Positions 52,293-63,286 of a DNA stretch of 64,000 nt are shown one piece after another. A program made the translations under genes and the position numbers. The notes beneath the pieces were generated by a model. The model saw nothing but the letters and a program-made list of their open reading frames with translations, did no database searches and was not told the DNA's origin. The stretch is taken from contig NZ_CP065424.1 of the NCBI RefSeq assembly GCF_017809215.1, positions 1,448,001 to 1,512,000 on the forward strand, in the 5' to 3' direction. The stretch's first letter is position 1. The number at the start of each line of letters is the position of its first letter. The stretch comes from Heyndrickxia oleronia (GTDB lineage: Bacteria; Bacillota; Bacilli; Bacillales; Bacillaceae_C).

Positions 52293-52673
52293 TTTTATTG
52301 TGTATTTCTTGGATAAGAATCTGTTATCTGTGATAATCTGAGTAAATTTACAAGTTAGGCGGTTACTCGTTCTGTTATGTCTTGTATGACAATCACTTTG
52401 TATTAGATAACTCAAGAGGGTATTCGTATGTCATTTGTAAATCAAACTGTGACCTGTCATCCTATGAATTTTAAGATAATATGACTGATTTGTTTAATGG
52501 CTAGAAATAAATCACTCTACAACTAACTATTTTTGATAAGGAATGAAGTTGTTTTAATTAACAATATTGTTCTCTGTAATAAATCCGAAATAATAAAATA
52601 ATCATTTAATTAGCCAATCGAAATAATTTTATGTAAAATGTAAAATGACAACTTAATAAGAAGGAGGACATCC
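52293..52673. other. Gene-free stretch upstream of the MFS gene
   Basis: No gene seen. AT-rich promoter-like sequence; no definite elements. Confidence 0.4.
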
Positions 52674-53882
52674 ATGAGTTTAAATAATGAAGACCTTCAG
52701 ATGAAATCAGGAAAGGAAAAGATTTGGACGAAAGATTTTGTATTAATTTGTCTAGCTAACTTTTTTATTTTCCTTGGTTTTCAAATGACATTACCGACAA
52801 TTCCTTTGTTTGTCGAACATTTAGGAGGTAATGATCAACTAATTGGATTTGTAGTTGGTATTTTTACATTCTCTGCATTACTTTTACGCCCTATAGCTGG
52901 TCATGCATTAGAATCAAAGGGGAGACGTTTTGTATATTTAATAGGTCTTGCCATTTTCGTACTATCGGTCGGTTCTTTTGGCTTTGCATTTAGCATTGCT
53001 TTTTTATTTGTATTACGAGTTATCCAAGGGGTAGGCTGGGGATTTTCTACAACTGCTTCGGGAACTATTGCCACTGATTTAATTCCTCCAAAAAGAAGAG
53101 GAGAAGGAATGGGCTACTATGGTCTTTCCGGGAATTTAGCCTTGGCATTTGGACCATCTCTCGGTTTAGCTTTGTCTGGGGTTTTATCCTTTCAACAGTT
53201 ATTTTTTATTTGTGCTATTTTAGGATTAGCTGCTTTATTATTATCATCAAGAATTCGTTATAAAAAAGTGGAAAAACCTGTAGCTCAAACACAAACGGTT
53301 AAATGGGACTTTTATGAAAAATCTGCATTACCACCGTCTTTATTATTATTTTTTATTACCGTTACTTTTGGCGGAATAGCATCATTTCTTCCTTTATATA
53401 CTGCTGAAAAAGGAATTTCTGGTATTCAATGGTACTTCCTTATCTACGCATTAGCATTAATGTTAACAAGAACATTTGCTGGAAGATTATATGATAAAAG
53501 AGGACATCGTGCCATCTTTATTCCAGGAGCAATACTGATTGTATTTGCGATGATTCTATTAGCATGGCTCCCAAACACGTATGTATTATTTATTGCTGCC
53601 TTTCTTTATGGTTTTGGATTCGGCTCTGTTCAACCTGCTTTACAAGCATGGTCGATCGATAAAGCGTCGAAGAATCGTAAGGGAATGGCGAATGCTACCT
53701 TCTTTTCATTTTTTGATTTAGGTGTCGGAATTGGTGCCATGGTTTTTGGACAAATTGGTCATATGTTTGGATATGGCAGTATATATAAAACAGCAGCAAT
53801 CTCAGTAGTTATTTCAATTATTTTATATATGATTATGCTGAGAAGAGAAAGAGTACATGTGCAGGTCGGTTCGGTTAAATAA
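52674..53882 (+). CDS. MFS transporter
   Basis: 402 aa, GAAGGAGG before ATG. Twelve membrane segments. Motif A is modified: the loop between helices 2 and 3 reads GHALESKGRRFV, and loop 8-9 reads GRLYDKRGHRAIF; helix 4-5 has RVIQGVGWGFSTTASGTIATDLIP and RGEGMGYYGLSGNLALAFGP, the pattern of drug or metabolite exporters of the YwoG type. Substrate unknown. Own terminator follows. Confidence 0.85.
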   Translation: MSLNNEDLQMKSGKEKIWTKDFVLICLANFFIFLGFQMTLPTIPLFVEHLGGNDQLIGFVVGIFTFSALLLRPIAGHALESKGRRFVYLIGLAIFVLSVGSFGFAFSIAFLFVLRVIQGVGWGFSTTASGTIATDLIPPKRRGEGMGYYGLSGNLALAFGPSLGLALSGVLSFQQLFFICAILGLAALLLSSRIRYKKVEKPVAQTQTVKWDFYEKSALPPSLLLFFITVTFGGIASFLPLYTAEKGISGIQWYFLIYALALMLTRTFAGRLYDKRGHRAIFIPGAILIVFAMILLAWLPNTYVLFIAAFLYGFGFGSVQPALQAWSIDKASKNRKGMANATFFSFFDLGVGIGAMVFGQIGHMFGYGSIYKTAAISVVISIILYMIMLRRERVHVQVGSVK

Positions 53883-53899
53883 AAAGATAACAAAAAAAT

Positions 53900-53933
53900 G
53901 CAAAGGGGATAATTATATGGTTATCCTCTTTGC
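53900..53933 (+). terminator. Terminator after the MFS gene
   Basis: 13-bp stem GCAAAGGGGATAA/TTATCCTCTTTGC (one G-T pair) with a run of eight T. Confidence 0.92.
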
Positions 53934-53969
53934 TTTTTTTTACTGATGAAAAAATTTAATTAGATCAAT

Positions 53970-53992
53970 ACTTTATACGAAAACAGCCTTAA
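53970..53992 (+). repeat. Dispersed palindromic repeat, right-end fragment
   Basis: ACTTTATACGAAAACAGCCT equals the last 20 bases of the copy at 54296-54488 with one change. Confidence 0.55.
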
Positions 53993-54174
53993 ATACTAAT
54001 ATCGATTGTATTACCAGTTGTCGGATGTGGAGCAGGTGCAGATGTTTGTAATAGTTGCACTAATCCCTCCATTTGCGTTTCCGATTGATCCATGACTTTC
54101 TTTGTTAACGCTAGGCTAATGTTTTGTTGTAATTGTGCTTGGTGCATCCCAATTGACATAGCTGCAATATCCAT
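53989..54174 (-). CDS. YjfB-family putative motility-related protein
   Basis: 61 aa, AAGGAGG before ATG. Matches the YjfB pattern: MDIAAMSIGMHQAQLQQ, then a helix ALTKKVMDQSETQMEGLVQLLQ and the ending TGNTIDISI. The family is linked to motility gene sets by distribution; no activity is known. Its 3' end overlaps the repeat fragment by a few bases. Confidence 0.85.
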   Translation of the reverse strand: MDIAAMSIGMHQAQLQQNISLALTKKVMDQSETQMEGLVQLLQTSAPAPHPTTGNTIDISI

Positions 54175-54267
54175 CGTTATTCCTCCTTAAATAGAAGTAT
54201 AATTTAATTATATCATTAAAATCTATCTTAATTGGACTTTTTTCCTTTTACATCCAAATGATAAGCA

Positions 54268-54286
54268 CGACTCTATGATAGAGTCG
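54268..54286 (+). terminator. Hairpin with T-run
   Basis: CGACTCTA/TAGAGTCG stem followed by ten T. No plus-strand gene precedes it within 380 bp, so the transcript it ends is unknown. Confidence 0.7.
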
Positions 54287-54295
54287 TTTTTTTTT

Positions 54296-54488
54296 GGCTT
54301 TTTTCTCAAACATTGTTGCTATTTAAGTTAAGTTATAACTATTAAATATCGACTGAGGATCGCTACACGTATCATTTTACTGAGAAAGAGCTGCAATCTT
54401 TATAAGAACAGCTAGAATCTTTCATTGGGAGTAAAAGTCGGCAGTTGGGCTTTTACAAAAGCAACAAACTATACGAAAACAGCCTTTA
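54296..54488 (+). repeat. Dispersed palindromic repeat, long form (reference copy)
   Basis: Ends GGCTTTTTTCTCAAACATTG and CTATACGAAAACAGCCTTT are imperfect inverted repeats. Inside: TTTTCTCA pairs with TGAGAAA (54301 and 54381), GTAAAAG (54431) pairs with CTTTTAC (54450). About 193 bp. Confidence 0.8.
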
Positions 54489-54620
54489 TATATATTGGGG
54501 TGAACATAATTTCTTTTTACGATGAATAAATTTAGTTGTAGATTGGACAAATCATGCTATTAAACTTCATTACTCATAAAAGAAAACTTTAGACGATTAT
54601 GGAAAAAGGAGGTCGGAAGT

Positions 54621-55787
54621 ATGAAAAAGTGGTTGATGGGATTGATGGTTGTTTTAGTTGCTTTTGGGATGAGTGCATGTAGTGAAAAATCAGCAAGCAG
54701 TGAAGATACGATTAAGATTGGAGCGGTGATTGATTCTTCAGGTGGTTCGGCACCTTTAGGAAAAGGTGAAGAGGAAACATTAAAAATGCTTGTTGAACAA
54801 GTTAATGAGGAAGGAGGAATTGGAGGAAAGAAAATAAAATTAATCTCGATTGATTCCAAATCCGATCAAAATGAAGCTGTTTTAGCAACTAAAAAATTAA
54901 TTGATCAGGAAAAAGTTCAGGCAATTATTGGGGGAACGATTAGTGGAAATAGTTTAGCAATGATTCCGCTAATTGAAAAAGCAGGAGTTCCATATATCTC
55001 TTTAGCTGCAAGTAAACAAGTCAATAACCCTGATGATGGTTCTTCAAGAAAGTGGACTTTTAAGACGGCCCAAGGGGACGATATTGTTATCCCTAAACTC
55101 CTGGAATATTTAAAATCCCAAGATTTAACGAATGTTGCATGGTTAGGTGTAGCCAATTCCTATGGTACTAGTGGACATGAGGAGTTTGAAAAGTTGGCCC
55201 CTGAATACGGGATTCAAGCCATTGTAGAGGAAGAATTCGAAGCAACGGTCAATGATGCAAAAGCAATGTTAACCAAGGTTAAGAAGGAGAACCCTCAAGC
55301 AATAATTGTTTGGGGAACAGCAAAAGAATCAGCAGTTATTACGAAGAATATTCGAGAATTAGGTATGGAGATGCCGATTATTGAAAGTCATGGAATTGGT
55401 TCAAAAGATTTTATTGAATTAGCTGGAGATGCAGCAAATGGGGTCATTTTTCCTGCAGGAAAATTATTAGTAGTCGATGAACTTGCAGAGAGTGACAAAC
55501 AAAAATCGACACTACTTAAATATAAAGCTGCGTTTGAAAAGACATATAATAAGGAACCAAGTACATTTGGCGGGCACACATGGGATGCCTTTCACATTTT
55601 AAAAATAGCTCTTGAAAAATCTAAAGGTGATAAAGCAAAAATTCGTGATGAATTAGAAAAAACACAGAGTTTTATTGGAATATCCGGCGAATTTAATATG
55701 ACAAGTGATGATCATAATGGTTTAGGGCCAGATAGTTTAATAATGGTTAAAATTGATGATGACGGGAAATGGAGCATCGGTGAATAA
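54621..55787 (+). CDS. Branched-chain amino-acid type ABC transporter, substrate-binding lipoprotein
   Basis: 388 aa, AAGGAGG before ATG. Lipobox MSAC with Cys at residue 20, then a type I periplasmic-binding fold like LivJ: IKIGAVIDSSGGSAPLGKGEEETLKMLVEQVNEEGGIGG, DSKSDQNEAVLATKKLI, and GGTISGNSLAMIPLIEKAGVPYISLAAS. Anchored outside the membrane; delivers substrate to the four genes downstream. Family members bind Leu/Ile/Val, other amino acids or amides; the ligand is not decided. Confidence 0.92.
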   Translation: MKKWLMGLMVVLVAFGMSACSEKSASSEDTIKIGAVIDSSGGSAPLGKGEEETLKMLVEQVNEEGGIGGKKIKLISIDSKSDQNEAVLATKKLIDQEKVQAIIGGTISGNSLAMIPLIEKAGVPYISLAASKQVNNPDDGSSRKWTFKTAQGDDIVIPKLLEYLKSQDLTNVAWLGVANSYGTSGHEEFEKLAPEYGIQAIVEEEFEATVNDAKAMLTKVKKENPQAIIVWGTAKESAVITKNIRELGMEMPIIESHGIGSKDFIELAGDAANGVIFPAGKLLVVDELAESDKQKSTLLKYKAAFEKTYNKEPSTFGGHTWDAFHILKIALEKSKGDKAKIRDELEKTQSFIGISGEFNMTSDDHNGLGPDSLIMVKIDDDGKWSIGE

Positions 55788-55853
55788 GTACTAAGTCAGG
55801 ACAGGCAAGGAGATAATTTATCCTTGTCTGTATTTCGAACGGGGGAATTGAGG

Positions 55854-56735
55854 ATGGATGTTTCGAGCCAAATCATTCAACTAATCTTTTCTGGTTTAAC
55901 TATAGGGAGTATCTATGCGTTAATTGCCATTGGATTTGTTTTAACGTACAACATGACCGGAGTTTTAAATTTTGCACAAGGTGAATTCGCGATGCTAGGT
56001 GCTATGATTGCCATTTCATTTTTTTTAATGAAGGTTCCAATGCTTTTAGCTATTATTTTAAGCATTTTGATCGTTGCGTGTATTGGTGGCATATTTGAGC
56101 GAGCTGCTATTTATCCAGCTAGAAATGCTTCCTTACCTACTCTTATTATTATTACCATTGGTGTAGCCATTGCATTTAGAGGTCTAGGGATCCTTATTTG
56201 GGGAACCCAATCAAGAGCGCTACCGGCTTTTTCAAAAAATGATCCGATTACTATGTTAAATGCGGTAATTTTACCACAAAGCTTATGGGCAATAGGAATT
56301 TCCTTAATAAGTTTCCTTGTAATGTTTTACTTTTTTAATTATACCCTTATTGGAAAAGCAGTAACAGCTTGCGTTGTCAATCGGTTTGCTGCGCGTTTAA
56401 TGGGGATTAAACCGGAGTTTATGTCATTTATATCAATTATTATTAGTGCAGGACTAGGTGCCATTGCAGGAATTATTATTGCACCAATATCAGGTGCTTC
56501 GTATGATATGGGATTAACATTGGGGATGAAAGCTTTTGTTGCTGCAGTAATAGGCGGCTTAACTAATGCCCCAGCTGCAATCATTGGTGCCTTTTTAATC
56601 GGATTATTAGAAGCATTTACAGAGGGTTTATGGTCAAGTGGATATAAGGATGCAATTAGTTTTGCTTTATTATTGCTTGTTTTATTTCTCATGCCTAATG
56701 GGCTATTTTCAAAAAGATCAGGAAAAAGAGTCTAG
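55854..56735 (+). CDS. ABC transporter permease, LivH type
   Basis: 293 aa from ATG 55854 (GGGGGA upstream; GTG 55824 has no site). About eight membrane helices; typical LivH opening GLTIGSIYALIAIGFVLTYNMTGVLNFAQGEFAMLGAMIA and the EAA-like coupling loop RFAARLMGIKPEFM. Pairs with the LivM-type permease 14 bp downstream. Confidence 0.92.
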   Translation: MDVSSQIIQLIFSGLTIGSIYALIAIGFVLTYNMTGVLNFAQGEFAMLGAMIAISFFLMKVPMLLAIILSILIVACIGGIFERAAIYPARNASLPTLIIITIGVAIAFRGLGILIWGTQSRALPAFSKNDPITMLNAVILPQSLWAIGISLISFLVMFYFFNYTLIGKAVTACVVNRFAARLMGIKPEFMSFISIIISAGLGAIAGIIIAPISGASYDMGLTLGMKAFVAAVIGGLTNAPAAIIGAFLIGLLEAFTEGLWSSGYKDAISFALLLLVLFLMPNGLFSKRSGKRV

Positions 56736-56749
56736 GGAGGGTGTTACGC

Positions 56750-57763
56750 ATGGGCAATCTTTTACATTATATTAAATGGATTATTTTAGTTGCCGTCATT
56801 ATTATTTTACCCTTCATCTCGAATTCATTTTTCCTAAGTATGATGATACTTATTGGCTTATATGCATTGGTAGGAACAGGATTGACAATGTTAATGGGAT
56901 ATGCAGGTCAAATCTCTTTGGGGCATGCTGCTTTTTATGGAATTGGTGCTTATTCAACCGCAATTATAACTGGAACATATGGCTTGCCAAGTGTAATTGG
57001 AATTATTGTTGGTTTGATCATTGCAGGGATTATTGCTTATATCATCGGTCACCCGACATTAAAATTGAAGGAAAATTATTTAGCCCTTGCTACATTAGGG
57101 TTTGGGATTATTATTTTCACTTTTTTTAAAGAGTTTAAAGGATTGACAGGGGGACTTAACGGTTTTTTTGGTATCCCCATGTTCAACGTATTTGGATTTC
57201 TCTTTGATACGGACATAAAGTTTTACCTATTAACCTGGATTCTTGTACTGCTTGGAATTATATTTGCAAATAATATGATTCAATCAAGAGTTGGTAGAGC
57301 ACTACGTTCGATTCATGGAAGTGAAGTGGCAGCTAGTTCTATTGGGATAAATATACAAAAATATAAGCTTCAAGTATTTGTGTTAAGTGCAATCTATGCC
57401 TCGATTGCAGGTAGCTTATATGCACATTATATTACATTTATTAATCCAAATCTTTTTACAGCAATGGAATCAATCAATTTTTTAATTATTGTCGTTATAG
57501 GTGGATCTGCTAGTGTTTGGGGTGGTGTCATTGGTGCAGCATTATATGTATTTTTAAGTGAATGGTTAAAGGAAATTACCCCAACTATTTTTCCTAATGT
57601 GGGTGGGGAATTTCAAATCATTTTCTTTGGTTTATTAATTGTAGTGATGTTAATTTTTATGCCAAAAGGATTTATATCTCTATTAAAAAAGCTAGGGGAT
57701 AAAATTAGCTTTTTATTTAAAAGTAGAAATAAAGCGATCGAGAATCAAACAGGAGGTGAATAA
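56750..57763 (+). CDS. ABC transporter permease, LivM type
   Basis: 337 aa from ATG 56750 (GGGAGG 8 nt upstream). LivM pattern: GLTMLMGYAGQISLGHAAFYGIGAYSTAII, coupling loop RVGRALRSIHGSEVAASSIGI, and FLIIVVIGGSASVWGGVIGAAL. Stop codon overlaps the start of the ATPase gene by one base (TAATG). Confidence 0.92.
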   Translation: MGNLLHYIKWIILVAVIIILPFISNSFFLSMMILIGLYALVGTGLTMLMGYAGQISLGHAAFYGIGAYSTAIITGTYGLPSVIGIIVGLIIAGIIAYIIGHPTLKLKENYLALATLGFGIIIFTFFKEFKGLTGGLNGFFGIPMFNVFGFLFDTDIKFYLLTWILVLLGIIFANNMIQSRVGRALRSIHGSEVAASSIGINIQKYKLQVFVLSAIYASIAGSLYAHYITFINPNLFTAMESINFLIIVVIGGSASVWGGVIGAALYVFLSEWLKEITPTIFPNVGGEFQIIFFGLLIVVMLIFMPKGFISLLKKLGDKISFLFKSRNKAIENQTGGE

Positions 57764-58542
57764 TGATGATTTCTGATCCAATTTTGGAAATTAAGGGGCT
57801 GACCAAATCATTTGGGGGAGTATTGGCGATTAATAATGTAGATTTTCACGTTAGTGAAAAGGAAATTGTAGCGATTATCGGGCCAAATGGAGCGGGAAAA
57901 ACTACTTTATTTAATATGATAACAGGTGTGATCCCCCCCAGTTCAGGTTATGTAACTTTTTATCGTAGAAAAATTACACGTATGAAGCCATTTCTTATAG
58001 CTGCAGAAGGTATTACAAGGACCTTCCAAAATATGCAAATTTTTGAAAACATGAATGTGGTTGAGAATGTAATGACGGGAACGCATATACGATTTAGAAC
58101 AGGGATTTTACATGCTGGTTTTAGGTTACCACATGTAAAAAGGGAAGAAAGTCAAGCATTTGAAATTGCAATGGAATGTTTAGATATGGTTGGTATTCGC
58201 CATTTAGCATACGAGGAAACGAAATCATTACCATATGGAAATCTTAGATTAGTTGAGATTGCTAGAGCTGCCGCAGCTAATCCTAAAATGATTTTATTAG
58301 ATGAACCGATGGCTGGACTAAATCCGGAAGAATCACGCCAATTAGTAGAAGTTATTCGCCGAATGAGGTCTGATGGGATGACATTCTTATTTATTGAACA
58401 TGATATGGAAACGGTCATGAATATTTCTGATCGAATCATTGTCTTGGATTATGGTGAGAAAATTGCTGAAGGAACACCTGAAGAAATCTACATGAATAAG
58501 AGGGTTATATCTGCTTATTTGGGTGAAGAGGTGGGGAGTTAA
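57763..58542 (+). CDS. ABC transporter ATPase, LivG type
   Basis: 259 aa, GGAGGTG before ATG. Walker A GPNGAGKTT, Q-loop ITRTFQNMQIF, signature degenerate as LPYGNLRLVEIARA (family has LPYG-QRRLEIARA), Walker B MILLDEPMAGLNPEE, switch His in FIEHDME. Energises uptake together with the LivF type partner. Confidence 0.93.
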   Translation: MMISDPILEIKGLTKSFGGVLAINNVDFHVSEKEIVAIIGPNGAGKTTLFNMITGVIPPSSGYVTFYRRKITRMKPFLIAAEGITRTFQNMQIFENMNVVENVMTGTHIRFRTGILHAGFRLPHVKREESQAFEIAMECLDMVGIRHLAYEETKSLPYGNLRLVEIARAAAANPKMILLDEPMAGLNPEESRQLVEVIRRMRSDGMTFLFIEHDMETVMNISDRIIVLDYGEKIAEGTPEEIYMNKRVISAYLGEEVGS

Positions 58543-58546
58543 CATT

Positions 58547-59272
58547 ATGCTGAAAGTAAGGAATATTCATACGTATCACGGTTATTTACATGTGCTAAAG
58601 GGTGTTAGCTTCGAATTATCTAAAGGGGAAATCTTTGCGATTGTTGGTTCAAATGGCGCTGGAAAGAGTACATTATTAGGTACGATTTGTGGATTGTACC
58701 GTTCTAAAAAAGGAGAAATTCTTCTTGAAAATGAATCTGTAGAAGCACAAAAGGTTGAAAGCATGATTAAAAAGGGTGTCTGTCTTGTACCTGAAAGAAG
58801 ACAAATCTTTGATTCATTAACAGTGAAGGAGAATATTCTATTAGGTGCTTATCATCGATATAAAAAAGAGAAAAAAGCTGTAATGAAGGAAATGGACCAG
58901 TGCTTTGAACTATTTCCACAATTAAAGTCAATGGAGGAACGGCTTGGGGGATTATTAAGTGGTGGGGAACAACAAATGCTTGCCATCGCCAGAGGATTAA
59001 TGGCAAATCCTAAATTAATGTTACTTGATGAACCCTCTCTTGGTCTAGCTCCATTAATTGTGAAAGATATTATGAATATATTAATACAATTAAGAGATAA
59101 TTTCGGTACGACAATCATCCTAGTTGAGCAAAATGTTCAATCAGCGCTCAAACATTCTGATCGTGCCTGTGTAATGGAAAGAGGAGAGATTATAATTGAA
59201 GGTTTTTCAAAAGAATTACTTGAAGATGATCGGATAAAAGAGGCGTATTTAGGAAAAAGACATGTAGGTTAA
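58547..59272 (+). CDS. ABC transporter ATPase, LivF type
   Basis: 241 aa from ATG 58547, GGTGGGGAG upstream inside the end of the previous gene. Walker A GSNGAGKST, signature LSGGEQQMLAIARGL, Walker B LMLLDEPSLGLAPL, switch region ILVEQNVQSAL (Gln in place of His, usual in LivF). Last gene of the five-gene importer operon; I see no strong terminator directly after it. Confidence 0.93.
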   Translation: MLKVRNIHTYHGYLHVLKGVSFELSKGEIFAIVGSNGAGKSTLLGTICGLYRSKKGEILLENESVEAQKVESMIKKGVCLVPERRQIFDSLTVKENILLGAYHRYKKEKKAVMKEMDQCFELFPQLKSMEERLGGLLSGGEQQMLAIARGLMANPKLMLLDEPSLGLAPLIVKDIMNILIQLRDNFGTTIILVEQNVQSALKHSDRACVMERGEIIIEGFSKELLEDDRIKEAYLGKRHVG

Positions 59273-59353
59273 ATCATATTAAAGGAAGACTGTTTTCTTA
59301 TGGAGAGTTTGGAGCACTTTTTTCAGAAGACACAAAGGTATAGCGGTCTTTAG

Positions 59354-59413
59354 CCGCGATCGTTACTCATTAAAACTTTACTTAATTAACAGCAATGCTT
59401 GAGAAAAGAGCCA
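59354..59413 (-). repeat. Dispersed palindromic repeat, left-half fragment
   Basis: CGATCGTTACTCATTAAAAC, TTTACTTAATTAACAGCAATG and TTGAGAAAAGAGCC follow the left half of the long form read on the minus strand. Confidence 0.55.
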
Positions 59414-59424
59414 ATAGAAAAAAG

Positions 59425-59447
59425 CGGCTCATAATTTTGGAGAGCCG
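59425..59447 (-). terminator. Terminator of the MgtC-family gene
   Basis: CGGCTC/GAGCCG stem followed on the minus strand by GCTTTTTT. Confidence 0.8.
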
Positions 59448-59461
59448 TTTCTTTCAATTTT

Positions 59462-60151
59462 TTAATATTCAATTTCTGTACTTTCAATCTCATTTAAACT
59501 AGATATAATATGGTAGATTTCAGTAGTTGGCTTTCTAAAGCTTGCTACAGCCCTTAAAATGATAAGATGACCTTCATTTTGAAGATCTTTAATTCTTATA
59601 CCTTCAATTGTTATCTTATTGGCTTCGATTTTTTCTATTACTTTGTCAATATTCCTTTTATCCTTAACAATCAGTCTAAGCTGCAGATCCTTTTTCCTTA
59701 ATTGTTTTGGACCAAATTTTGTTAAAATAGATGGAATAATTTCTACACTGATCATTAGTAAAATAACTCCTGCAGTTGCTTCATAATAAAAGCCTGCTCC
59801 CACTGCAATTCCAATCCCTCCAGCTCCCCAGATCATTGCCGCAGTAGTTAGGCCGGTAATATTGTCGTTTCCTTTTTTTAAGATTACTCCAGCACCTAGG
59901 AAACCGATTCCTGATACAATTTGTGCAGCAAGTCGTAATGGATCCATCTGGATAGGAACTCCATTTGAGTGAGGGAATTGATAAGCAGACTGAATCGAAA
60001 CAATTGTTAAAAGGCAACTAATAATTGAGATTACAAGACTAGTTTTTAATCCTAACGGTTTCCTTTTTAATTCTCTCTCTAAACCAATTATTAATCCAAG
60101 TATTGCTGAGATACCTAGCTTAATGAATACATCTATATTTATAACTTCCAT
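59462..60151 (-). CDS. MgtC/SapB family membrane protein
   Basis: 229 aa, AAGGGGG before ATG. MgtC domain with helices containing AILGLIIGLERELKRKPLGLKTSLVISI, QIVSGIGFLGAGVILKKG and NITGLTTAAMIWGAGGIGIAVG (residues about 10-130), then a soluble ACT-like C-terminal domain of about 80 aa. In pathogens MgtC acts on Mg2+ or phosphate physiology; in Bacillus the role is open. Confidence 0.92.
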   Translation of the reverse strand: MEVINIDVFIKLGISAILGLIIGLERELKRKPLGLKTSLVISIISCLLTIVSIQSAYQFPHSNGVPIQMDPLRLAAQIVSGIGFLGAGVILKKGNDNITGLTTAAMIWGAGGIGIAVGAGFYYEATAGVILLMISVEIIPSILTKFGPKQLRKKDLQLRLIVKDKRNIDKVIEKIEANKITIEGIRIKDLQNEGHLIILRAVASFRKPTTEIYHIISSLNEIESTEIEY

Positions 60152-60250
60152 TCAATCCCCCTTTTCCCCTATAAAAAAATCAATGCTAGAAAATATTGAT
60201 AAGACAATATAAAATAGTGAGTATATTTTATCATATTGAAGGAGAATTGT

Positions 60251-61165
60251 ATGAACAGTCCAAAAATAAACCCTTTTTTTATTTTAGTTATAGGGGTGAT
60301 CACCGTCTCCGCATCAGCTATACTAGTAAAACTATGTACTTCTGATTCAGGAGTAATAGCATTTTATCGTCTATTCTTTTCGGTTATCATCATGTTACCG
60401 ATATTCCTAATGAAAAATATAAAGGAATTGAAAGGGATAACTAAGCGGGATTGGATCTTTTCTATAATTTCAGGAGTATGCTTAGCATTCCATTTTATTT
60501 TATGGTTTGAATCATTAAACTACACTTCAGTTGCTAGTTCGACTGTATTAGTTACATTACAGCCATTATTTGCATTTTTAGGAACCTTCTTCTTCTTCAA
60601 AGAATCATTTTCTTTAAAAGCAATTTTGTGTGGTATTTGTGCTGTTGTAGGAAGCGTAATAATTAGCTGGGGAGATTTCACTGTTAGTGGAATGGCTTTG
60701 TTTGGTGACCTCTTGGCATTCTTGGCATGTATACTTGTAACAGCATATTTACTGTTTGGACAAAATGTACGTCAGAGGCTGTCGCTAATGACCTATACAT
60801 TTATTGTTTATGCAATCAGTTCGATCGTCCTAATTATTTATGTTTTGTTTGCAGGAGAATCATTACTACCTACTAAACAGACTGATTGGATTTATTTTAT
60901 ACTATTAGCGATTTTACCAACGCTATTAGGTCATAGTCTTTTTAATTGGGTTGTTAAATGGTTGAGTACATCTATTATTTCGATGGCTATTTTATTTGAA
61001 CCTATCGGTGCTTCTATTCTAGCGTACTTTATTTTACAAGAGAAAATTTTGTGGACTCAGATAATGGGTGGCGCAGTCATTATAATAAGTATTTCTTTAT
61101 TTATTATCGATGAGAAAAAAAGTAAAGCAAAAGCATTAGATAAACATGCACTTCATGCACAATAG
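60251..61165 (+). CDS. EamA (DMT) family transporter
   Basis: 304 aa from ATG 60251 (AAGGAG 6 nt upstream). Ten membrane helices in two EamA repeats: FILVIGVITVSASAILVKLC and IAFYRLFFSVIIMLPIF at the start; second repeat from ALFGDLLAFLACILVTAYLL with LGHSLFNWVVKWLSTSIISM and LFEPIGASILAYFILQEKI. Usually exports metabolites or amino acids; substrate unknown. Confidence 0.9.
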   Translation: MNSPKINPFFILVIGVITVSASAILVKLCTSDSGVIAFYRLFFSVIIMLPIFLMKNIKELKGITKRDWIFSIISGVCLAFHFILWFESLNYTSVASSTVLVTLQPLFAFLGTFFFFKESFSLKAILCGICAVVGSVIISWGDFTVSGMALFGDLLAFLACILVTAYLLFGQNVRQRLSLMTYTFIVYAISSIVLIIYVLFAGESLLPTKQTDWIYFILLAILPTLLGHSLFNWVVKWLSTSIISMAILFEPIGASILAYFILQEKILWTQIMGGAVIIISISLFIIDEKKSKAKALDKHALHAQ

Positions 61166-61172
61166 ATTTATT

Positions 61173-61208
61173 AAAAGGGGTTATGAAATTACTATTATAA
61201 TCCCTTTT
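61173..61208 (+). terminator. Terminator after the EamA gene
   Basis: 12-bp stem AAAAGGGGTTAT/ATAATCCCTTTT with T-run. Confidence 0.85.
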
Positions 61209-61232
61209 TTTTATAAAGCTTTGAAATAAACT

Positions 61233-61406
61233 TTATCGAATAAAAAGATAGGTTAAACCGGAAAAAATAAATGCCATGATCATTGAAAGTAGAAATGTAG
61301 TTCCTCGTGGACCATGATGATTAGTTCGTTTTAATTCACTAATGAAAGAGTAAATGAATAAATAAATAGCCATTGAAAAAGAAAGCAATAATCCTAAAAT
61401 ATTCAC
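61233..61406 (-). CDS. 57-aa two-helix membrane protein
   Basis: GTG 61406 with GGAAGGTG upstream. Two hydrophobic segments (LLLSFSMAIYLFIYSFI and TFLLSMIMAFIFSGLTYLFI) joined by a basic turn SELKRTNHHGPRG. Not recognised; the hairpin topology and ribosome site support a real gene. It is transcribed away from the rRNA operon. Confidence 0.6.
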   Translation of the reverse strand: MNILGLLLSFSMAIYLFIYSFISELKRTNHHGPRGTTFLLSMIMAFIFSGLTYLFIR

Positions 61407-61507
61407 ACATTTACACCTTCCTTAATTTTTATCATTTTGATAAAATATATTTATTAATTGTACAAAGTATGTTTACGTTTTTATAAATTTAAATTTATAA
61501 AAATGTA

Positions 61508-61536
61508 TTGCAATGATATTCTATCCATGTTATATT
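61508..61536 (+). promoter_or_regulatory. rRNA promoter P1
   Basis: TTGCAA, 17-bp spacer, TATATT at 61531-61536. Confidence 0.65.
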
Positions 61537-61592
61537 ATTATTCGTCCGATACAGAAGAATAAAGAATCTCATTTAAAACATAAAAAAAGATG

Positions 61593-61621
61593 TTGACAGT
61601 GAATCGGATGGATGATAGAAT
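61593..61621 (+). promoter_or_regulatory. rRNA promoter P2
   Basis: TTGACA, 17-bp spacer, TAGAAT at 61616-61621; 85 bp after P1, the usual tandem arrangement of Bacillus rrn operons. Confidence 0.8.
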
Positions 61622-61666
61622 ATAAAAGTCGTCTTTTTGGAAGAAAAGATTGATGATTGATCTTTG

Positions 61667-61681
61667 AAAACTGAACAAAAC
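61667..61681 (+). other. 5' strand of the 16S processing stem
   Basis: AAAACTGAACAAAAC pairs perfectly over 15 bp with GTTTTGTTCAGTTTT at 63324-63338, bringing both ends of pre-16S together for RNase III type cleavage. Confidence 0.85.
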
Positions 61682-61730
61682 GAAACGTCAATGATTTACT
61701 TTTATTTATAAAGAGCTATATCAAACATCT

Positions 61731-63286
<1,556 letters not shown>

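Noticed and set aside
18525..59413. CRISPR array as explanation for the repeats
   Set aside because: The repeats are long, widely spaced, palindromic and in both orientations; there are no regular spacers or cas genes.
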